Shown here: positions 22,875 through 28,181 of the stretch, piece by piece | How the letters are laid out: the number at the start of each line of letters is the position of its first letter | Numbering within the stretch: the first letter of the stretch is position 1 | Assembly: GCA_964477445.1 (NCBI GenBank) | Contig: CAYZED010000030.1 | Span: 1-28,181, forward strand | Direction of reading: 5' to 3' | DNA: 28,181 bases | Source: CAYZED01 sp964477445 | Lineage (GTDB): Bacteria > Bacillota > Clostridia > Lutisporales > Lutisporaceae | Notes under the pieces: model-generated | What the model was told of the DNA's origin: nothing | The model's input: the letters and a program-made list of their open reading frames with translations, nothing else | The model's database searches: none | Program-made: the position numbers and the translations under genes

Positions 22875-24175
22875 CAAAACATCAACAAATAATTGACTAT
22901 ATTAGCTCATTAGAACCTGGCACAAAAATTTCAGTTCGAAAAATAGCAAATGAGTTATCAGTTAGCGAAGGCACAGCATATAGAGCCATTAAAGATTCTG
23001 AGAACCTCAATATAGTAGCCACAGTGCCAAGAATAGGAACTGTTCGAATAAATATTCCCGAAAAAAAAGGGATTGAACTATTAACTTATAGAGAAATAAT
23101 TAATATCATTGAGGGAACGTGCCTGGGTGGAGAAGAAGGTTTGGACAAAATCCTGAAAAAATTCGTTATTGGAGCAATGACCGTTGATGAGATGGAGAAG
23201 TATATTTCACCAGGTGATATTTTGATAGTTGGAAATAGAGATGATGCTCAGATTAAAGCTCTTGAAAAGGACTGCGCAGTGCTAATATCTGGCGGTTTTA
23301 GATGCTCACCAGTTGTATCTGAAATAGCCAATAGTAAAGAGCTACCAGTTATGTCATCTAGTTACGATACTTTTACCATAGCGAGCTTAATAAATAAAGC
23401 TTTGTCAGAAAAAATGGTACGTAAAGAAGTTGTTTTAGCAGAAGATATTATGGTCACAGACCCTGATGTAATGAGTCCTAACGACACAGTAGTAAATTGG
23501 CGCGAAAAAATGAGAGAAACAGGTCATGGGAGATTCCCAGTTGTAAATGAAAAAGGAAAGATAGTTGGTATGATTACGAATAAGGATGTCTCAGGAGCTA
23601 ACGACGATGAATTAATATCGAAATTGATGACAAAAACACCTATTACTATTAACAGAAAAGCTACAGTGGCATATGCTTCACAGCTTATGGTTTGGGAAGG
23701 TGTCGAATTGATTCCGATAGAAGAAAAAAAGGAACTTATCGGAGTAGTATCAAGACAAGATGTCATAAAAGCGCTTCAATATAACCGAAACCAACCGCAA
23801 ATTGGCGGCACAATAGAAAATGTATTAATGAACGGGTTTGATATAGAAAGCACAGAAAATGGAATTATCGCTAAAGGTCACATATCTCAGTTTATGATTA
23901 GTTATTTTGGTACGGTGAGTTATGGAGCACTTTCGGTTTTGATGCTATTTATAGCCTCAGAAACAGTCAGGAAACATAGACAATTCGAGATTCTTGCCGA
24001 TAGTTTTAGTGTTTATTTTGTCAAACCAGCACAAAATGGAAGTGAAATTGTTTTAGAATCAAACATAATTGATGCTGGTAGAAAAAACTGCAAAATCGAA
24101 GTTGAAGCTAGAAGTAATTCAGAAATCGTAGCAAAAGCTATAATTTCGGTAAAAGTTAACAGGAAACATTCGTAA
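22871..24175 (+). CDS. YtoI-like regulator: HTH, DRTGG, two CBS and hotdog domains
   Basis: A 434-residue protein. Residues 1-65 form a winged HTH (TKISVRKIANELSVSEGTAY). About 75-185 form a DRTGG-like domain (VIGAMTVDEMEKYISPGDIL, VLISGGFRCSPVV). Two CBS domains follow at about 190-310 (VTDPDVMSPNDTVVNWREKM, HGRFPVVNEKGKIVGMITNK, ELIGVVSRQDVIKAL). The last 120 residues form a hotdog fold (GTVSYGALSVLMLFIASETV). The same domain order is found in B. subtilis YtoI, also encoded close to dnaE. CBS domains bind adenine nucleotides, so it may sense an adenosine ligand; its targets are not known. The start overlaps pgi and its stop overlaps the dnaE ATG by one base, so all three are probably co-expressed. 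Confidence 0.9.
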   Translation: MTKHQQIIDYISSLEPGTKISVRKIANELSVSEGTAYRAIKDSENLNIVATVPRIGTVRINIPEKKGIELLTYREIINIIEGTCLGGEEGLDKILKKFVIGAMTVDEMEKYISPGDILIVGNRDDAQIKALEKDCAVLISGGFRCSPVVSEIANSKELPVMSSSYDTFTIASLINKALSEKMVRKEVVLAEDIMVTDPDVMSPNDTVVNWREKMRETGHGRFPVVNEKGKIVGMITNKDVSGANDDELISKLMTKTPITINRKATVAYASQLMVWEGVELIPIEEKKELIGVVSRQDVIKALQYNRNQPQIGGTIENVLMNGFDIESTENGIIAKGHISQFMISYFGTVSYGALSVLMLFIASETVRKHRQFEILADSFSVYFVKPAQNGSEIVLESNIIDAGRKNCKIEVEARSNSEIVAKAIISVKVNRKHS

Positions 24176-27100
24176 TGAAAAAATTTGTTCATTTACATAA
24201 CCATACAGAATATAGTTTGCTTGATGGTGCCAGTCGCATAAAGAAAATGATAGATCGAGCAAAAGAACTTGAAATGGATGCTATAGCTATTACTGATCAT
24301 GGAGTTATGTATGGCGTAGTTGATTTTTGGGTTTATGCTAAAGAAGTTGGAATAAAACCAATTATCGGGTGTGAGGTCTATGTCTCAAAAAGAGGAATGA
24401 AAGATAAAGATCCTCGACTTGATTCTGAGCAGTATCATTTAGTTTTGCTTGTAAAAAATGAAAAGGGATATAGTAATCTTATAAAGCTAGTTTCGGCGGC
24501 TTTCGTCGATGGATTCTATTATAAGCCAAGAGTTGATTATGATTTACTTGAGCAATATTCTGAAGGGCTTATTGCTCTTTCTGCATGTCTTGGGGGGGAG
24601 ATTCCTAGACTTCTTCGGGTAGAAAATTACGAAGGCGCCAAACAAAAAGCTCTGAGAATGAATGAAATATTTGGCCAAGGTAATTTCTTTTTAGAACTTC
24701 AAGATCACGGTATTCCTGAGCAACAAATGATTAACCCGCAACTCATAAGATTGTCACAGGAAACTGGGTTGCCATTAGTGGCTACTAATGACTGTCACTA
24801 TGTTAATAATTCAGATAGCGAAGTTCAAGATGTTTTATTGTGTATTCAAACTGGAAAAAACGTCGACGATGTTGATAGAATGCGTTTTGATGGAAATGAG
24901 TTTTATCTAAAATCAGGCGATGAAATGGCGGCTTTGTTTCCATACGCGCCTGAAGCTATTGAGAACAGCTGTAAAATCGCAGATATGTGCGATTTTAGTT
25001 TTAATTTTGATGAGATTCATTTGCCAGAATTTACTGTACCTGAAGGATATGATTCCAATTCTTATATTAGGAAAATTGCTGAGGATGGCTTACGTGAGCG
25101 ATACCCTATTATTGATGAAGAATTAACAAAAAGAATAGAATATGAACTCTTAATTATAACAAAAATGGGCTATGCTGATTATTATTTGATAGTCTATGAT
25201 TATGTTAAGTTTGCTCGCGATAATGACATTATGGTTGGACCTGGAAGAGGTTCCGGGACAGGTAGTTTAGTAGCGTATTGTCTTGGTATTACTAATATTG
25301 ATCCGATAAAATATAATCTAATTTTTGAGAGATTTTTGAACCCTGAGCGTATAAGTATGCCTGACTTTGATGTCGATTTTTGTTATGTAAGAAGACAGGA
25401 AGTAATAGATTATGTTATAGAAAAATATGGAAAAGACAGAGTGGCGCAGATTATTACTTTTGGTACGATGGCTGCCAGAGGCGCAATAAGAGATGTTGGA
25501 AGAGCTTTAGGGATTTCATATGCACAAGTCGATTCAATTGCGAAAAAAATACCTTTTGAGATTGGAATGACCATAGATAAAGCACTCGATATGAATGCAG
25601 AACTCAGAATGCTCTATGAGAGTGATCCAGATGCTAAGAAGTTACTTGATTTATCAAAATCGGTTGAAGGTATGCCAAGACACGCCTCCACTCATGCGGC
25701 CGGTGTAGTAATCTCAAAAAAAGCAGTTACAGAATATGTACCACTACAGACGAATGATGATGTAATTACGACGCAGTTTCCTATGGGAACGTTAGATAAA
25801 CTTGGCCTATTGAAAATGGATTTTCTAGGGCTAAGAACATTAACTGTTATTCGAGATGCAGTTAGACTTATAAATGAAAAAGGAATAACACTTCCTGATT
25901 TAGACAAAATGGAATTTGACGATCCTGAAATTTTTAAACTTATATCTTCAGGTGATACATATGGGGTTTTTCAATTAGAAAGTGCCGGAATGACACGTTT
26001 TATGAAAGAACTTAAACCTGAGAGTTTTGAGGATATTATTGCGGGGATTTCGTTATATAGACCAGGACCGATGGACCAAATTCCAAGATATATAAAAAAT
26101 AAGCACAACCCTGAGGGCGTCAAGTATCTTCATCCGTCTCTTGAGCCGATTCTAGCGGTTACATATGGATGTATAATTTATCAAGAACAAGTTATGCAAA
26201 TAGTTCGTGATTTAGCAGGATACAGCCTTGGAAGATCGGATTTAGTTAGACGCGTTATGTCGAAGAAAAAAATGGACGTAATGGCTCAGGAAAAAAAGAA
26301 TTTTATATATGGTATTACCGATTCCGAGGGGAACATTGAAGTTAATGGATGCATCCGAAACGGAATTTCTGAGGATGTAGCTACTAAAATATTTGATGAA
26401 CTTGGCGAATTTGCAAAATACGGATTCAATAAATCTCACGCAGCCGCATATGCCGTAATAGCATATCAGACTGCATGGCTTAAGAAATATTACCCAGTGG
26501 AATTTACTGCCGCACTTATTACCAGTGTTATGGATGTCAGTGGGAAAGTTGCAGAATACATTGCAAAATCAAAATTGACGGGGATTAAGCTTCTTCCACC
26601 AGACATAAATGAATCTGGTGAGAGTTTTACAGTTAAAGATGGAATGTTAAGATTTGGTCTTGTAGCAGTAAAGAGTGTAGGATATAATGCTGTTGCAGCT
26701 GTTCTAAGAGCGCGAGAACTAGATGGGCCATTTATAAGTTTGTATGATTTTATTAAAAGGGTTGATACAGCAGCGCTGAATAAAAGAACTGTTGAGAATC
26801 TAATCAAATCAGGCGCAATGGATAGTTTTGACACACATAGAAGCCAGATGTTAGAGGTGTTTGAGAGAATAATCGATAGCGTTTTAAGCGGTAAAAAAGG
26901 TAACGCCGATCAAATTTCATTTTTTGATGAAATGGGAGATTCAGATCCTGTTTTTAACGAGATGTTTCCAGATATTAATGAGTATCCCACAAGAGAACTA
27001 TTAAAAATGGAAAAAGAAATGTTGGGGCTATATCTTTCAGGACATCCGTTGGAAGAGTACAGTGAAGAACTTTTGAGAAATACGAATATGACTACGGCTG

Positions 27101-27846
27101 ATCTTATTGTTAACGAACTTGGACAAAGCGAAGATGAAGAAATGTCAGTTGACCCAGCATTAGCTGAGGCTGCCTTAAATCTATTAGATGGAACTTATGC
27201 AAAAATTGGTGGAATAGTTACATCTGTTAAGACAAAAACAACAAAAAATAACAGTATGATGGCTTTTGCAGAAATAGAAGATATATATGGATCGGTGGAG
27301 ATGATAGTATTTCCAAGGATTTGGACGACATATGCTTCACTTATTAAAACAGATGAAATGGTTATTGCCGAGGGTAGAATAAGTATTCGTGAAGGTGAAG
27401 CCCCAAAATTGATTTTGGATAGAATAAAGCCTTTGACCAGAGGAATGCATCTCAATACTGAAAAATATAGTAATAATTCAGATAGAAATGGTTATAATTC
27501 AGAGAAAAATGTATATAAAGACAATTATAATAACTACAACTCAGATAAAAGAATAAACAATATACCGAATAAGAATATAGAGCAAGCGAAAGAAAAACTG
27601 TATGTTAAGATTGATTCTATAAAGGATCTTACTGCAATGGATGATTTGAACAAAATAATTTTGAATAATTCAGGCAACAAAAATGGGATTGGGAATGTTC
27701 AGATAATAATTGTTGATGCGGGAAAAATGGAAAATGGGAAAGCTGTTGTTATGGCGTCCGATAGGAGTAAGTGGGTAACGCTTGGGGAAGCTTTTATTAA
27801 GATTCTTACTGAAAGATATGGATTGGAAAACGTAAAAGTAAGGTGA
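24175..27846 (+). CDS. dnaE: DNA polymerase III subunit alpha
   Basis: A 1223-residue replicative polymerase of the DnaE family. The PHP domain opens with FVHLHNHTEYSLLDGASRI. The palm has D397-x-D399 in MPDFDVDF and the third catalytic acid D549 in KMDFLGLRTL; GPGRGSGTGSLVAYCLGI and IIYQEQVMQIVRDLAGYSLG are further signatures, with HhH and OB parts near the C-terminus (YAKIGGIVTSVKTKTTKNNS, MIVFPRIW). Residues about 1092-1138, between the OB fold and the tail, are an Asn/Tyr/Lys-rich insertion that looks disordered. ATG 24175 overlaps the stop of the YtoI-like gene by one base and there is no own ribosome site of note, suggesting coupling. Confidence 0.97.
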   Translation: MKKFVHLHNHTEYSLLDGASRIKKMIDRAKELEMDAIAITDHGVMYGVVDFWVYAKEVGIKPIIGCEVYVSKRGMKDKDPRLDSEQYHLVLLVKNEKGYSNLIKLVSAAFVDGFYYKPRVDYDLLEQYSEGLIALSACLGGEIPRLLRVENYEGAKQKALRMNEIFGQGNFFLELQDHGIPEQQMINPQLIRLSQETGLPLVATNDCHYVNNSDSEVQDVLLCIQTGKNVDDVDRMRFDGNEFYLKSGDEMAALFPYAPEAIENSCKIADMCDFSFNFDEIHLPEFTVPEGYDSNSYIRKIAEDGLRERYPIIDEELTKRIEYELLIITKMGYADYYLIVYDYVKFARDNDIMVGPGRGSGTGSLVAYCLGITNIDPIKYNLIFERFLNPERISMPDFDVDFCYVRRQEVIDYVIEKYGKDRVAQIITFGTMAARGAIRDVGRALGISYAQVDSIAKKIPFEIGMTIDKALDMNAELRMLYESDPDAKKLLDLSKSVEGMPRHASTHAAGVVISKKAVTEYVPLQTNDDVITTQFPMGTLDKLGLLKMDFLGLRTLTVIRDAVRLINEKGITLPDLDKMEFDDPEIFKLISSGDTYGVFQLESAGMTRFMKELKPESFEDIIAGISLYRPGPMDQIPRYIKNKHNPEGVKYLHPSLEPILAVTYGCIIYQEQVMQIVRDLAGYSLGRSDLVRRVMSKKKMDVMAQEKKNFIYGITDSEGNIEVNGCIRNGISEDVATKIFDELGEFAKYGFNKSHAAAYAVIAYQTAWLKKYYPVEFTAALITSVMDVSGKVAEYIAKSKLTGIKLLPPDINESGESFTVKDGMLRFGLVAVKSVGYNAVAAVLRARELDGPFISLYDFIKRVDTAALNKRTVENLIKSGAMDSFDTHRSQMLEVFERIIDSVLSGKKGNADQISFFDEMGDSDPVFNEMFPDINEYPTRELLKMEKEMLGLYLSGHPLEEYSEELLRNTNMTTADLIVNELGQSEDEEMSVDPALAEAALNLLDGTYAKIGGIVTSVKTKTTKNNSMMAFAEIEDIYGSVEMIVFPRIWTTYASLIKTDEMVIAEGRISIREGEAPKLILDRIKPLTRGMHLNTEKYSNNSDRNGYNSEKNVYKDNYNNYNSDKRINNIPNKNIEQAKEKLYVKIDSIKDLTAMDDLNKIILNNSGNKNGIGNVQIIIVDAGKMENGKAVVMASDRSKWVTLGEAFIKILTERYGLENVKVR

Positions 27847-27963
27847 CAAAAATAAATCTATAAGAATTACCTACGCTAATAAATGGCTTATAATAAAAAT
27901 TAATTTAAAAGAACATTCGAGAGAAGATGAAGAGAAATCATATAAGAAAGGTAGAAGAACAAG

Positions 27964-28181
27964 ATGACGGTTTTAAAAGGGAATTGTTTAGTAGCTCAAT
28001 CAGGAGGACCTACTTCGGTAATTAACGCTAGTGTTTGTGGTGTTGTTCAAGAAGCATTTAGAAGTGGAGAAATCGAACAAGTCTATGGAGCGCTTCACGG
28101 AGTTGCTGGAATATTAAATGAAGATCTTATTTGTTTTAATGAAGAATTACCTGAAGAAATTGAACTAATGAGGCTAACACC
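27964..28181 (+). CDS. 6-phosphofructokinase, PPi-type clade, 5' part
   Basis: The first 72 codons are inside the window. They read TVLKGNCLVAQSGGPTSVIN and then ASVCGVVQEAFR, then EQVYGALHGVAGIL. The loop GGPTSVINAS replaces the GGDAPGMNA of the ordinary ATP-dependent PfkA and is typical of the group that includes PPi-dependent enzymes. The residues that decide ATP or PPi use lie beyond the window, so donor choice is open. A weak ribosome site (AAAGG) is about 15 bases upstream. It catalyses the step after Pgi, whose gene is 5 kb upstream on the same strand. Confidence 0.9.
   Translation, partial: MTVLKGNCLVAQSGGPTSVINASVCGVVQEAFRSGEIEQVYGALHGVAGILNEDLICFNEELPEEIELMRLT

Overview
The window is AT-rich bacterial DNA from a low-GC Bacillota, most likely a member of the Clostridia. 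The evidence is the codon use, strong GGAGG-type ribosome sites with GTG and TTG starts, the pgi / YtoI-like / dnaE / phosphofructokinase neighbourhood, and the protein families present. No species can be named from the sequence. Ten N bases at 5100-5109 mark a gap inside a gene, so this is a draft or metagenomic scaffold.

Bases 1 to about 10,700 are a decayed accessory island. In order it holds: the tail of an Rpn/PD-(D/E)XK nuclease gene; an MNT nucleotidyltransferase with only a stub of its HEPN partner; a shortened MqsR-like toxin followed by a zinc-finger/Panacea (SocA-type) antitoxin; a HigB-HigA-SecB-like toxin-antitoxin-chaperone locus whose toxin and chaperone genes look damaged; a second Rpn gene with an internal deletion and a frameshift; a COG2865-type AlbA_2/ATPase gene containing the N gap; a chimera of a third Rpn gene with a second COG2865 gene; a membrane-anchored alpha/beta hydrolase; an AAA/DUF4143 gene collapsed from its Walker A motif to its C-terminal domain; a MerR regulator with a classic operator; a repeat-rich spacer with a 42-bp triplication; and the C-terminal remnant of an MFS transporter. 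Short repeats recur: a terminator-plus-promoter block occurs twice, its promoter core a third time, and Rpn fragments several times. Internal deletion is the common form of damage.

From 10,750 to 21,440 the genes concern the cell surface. galE and galU make and interconvert UDP-sugars. A VanZ-like membrane protein gene overlaps galU. A second HEPN/MNT pair follows, with a stop codon inside the HEPN gene. Next are a 947-residue secreted Ig-like repeat protein with a Thr/Pro linker, a DedA membrane protein, a polyprenyl-phosphate-type family 2 glycosyltransferase, a secreted protein with Ig-like modules and an unusual GDPD-like domain, and a VanY-type D,D-carboxypeptidase. Together they suggest envelope sugar supply, lipid-linked glycosyl transfer and wall or polymer turnover.

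From 21,537 to the end lies conserved core: pgi, a YtoI-like HTH/DRTGG/CBS/hotdog regulator, dnaE, and the start of a PPi-type phosphofructokinase. The first three are coupled by 4-base or 1-base overlaps.

No tRNA, rRNA, intact transposase or convincing CRISPR array was seen.
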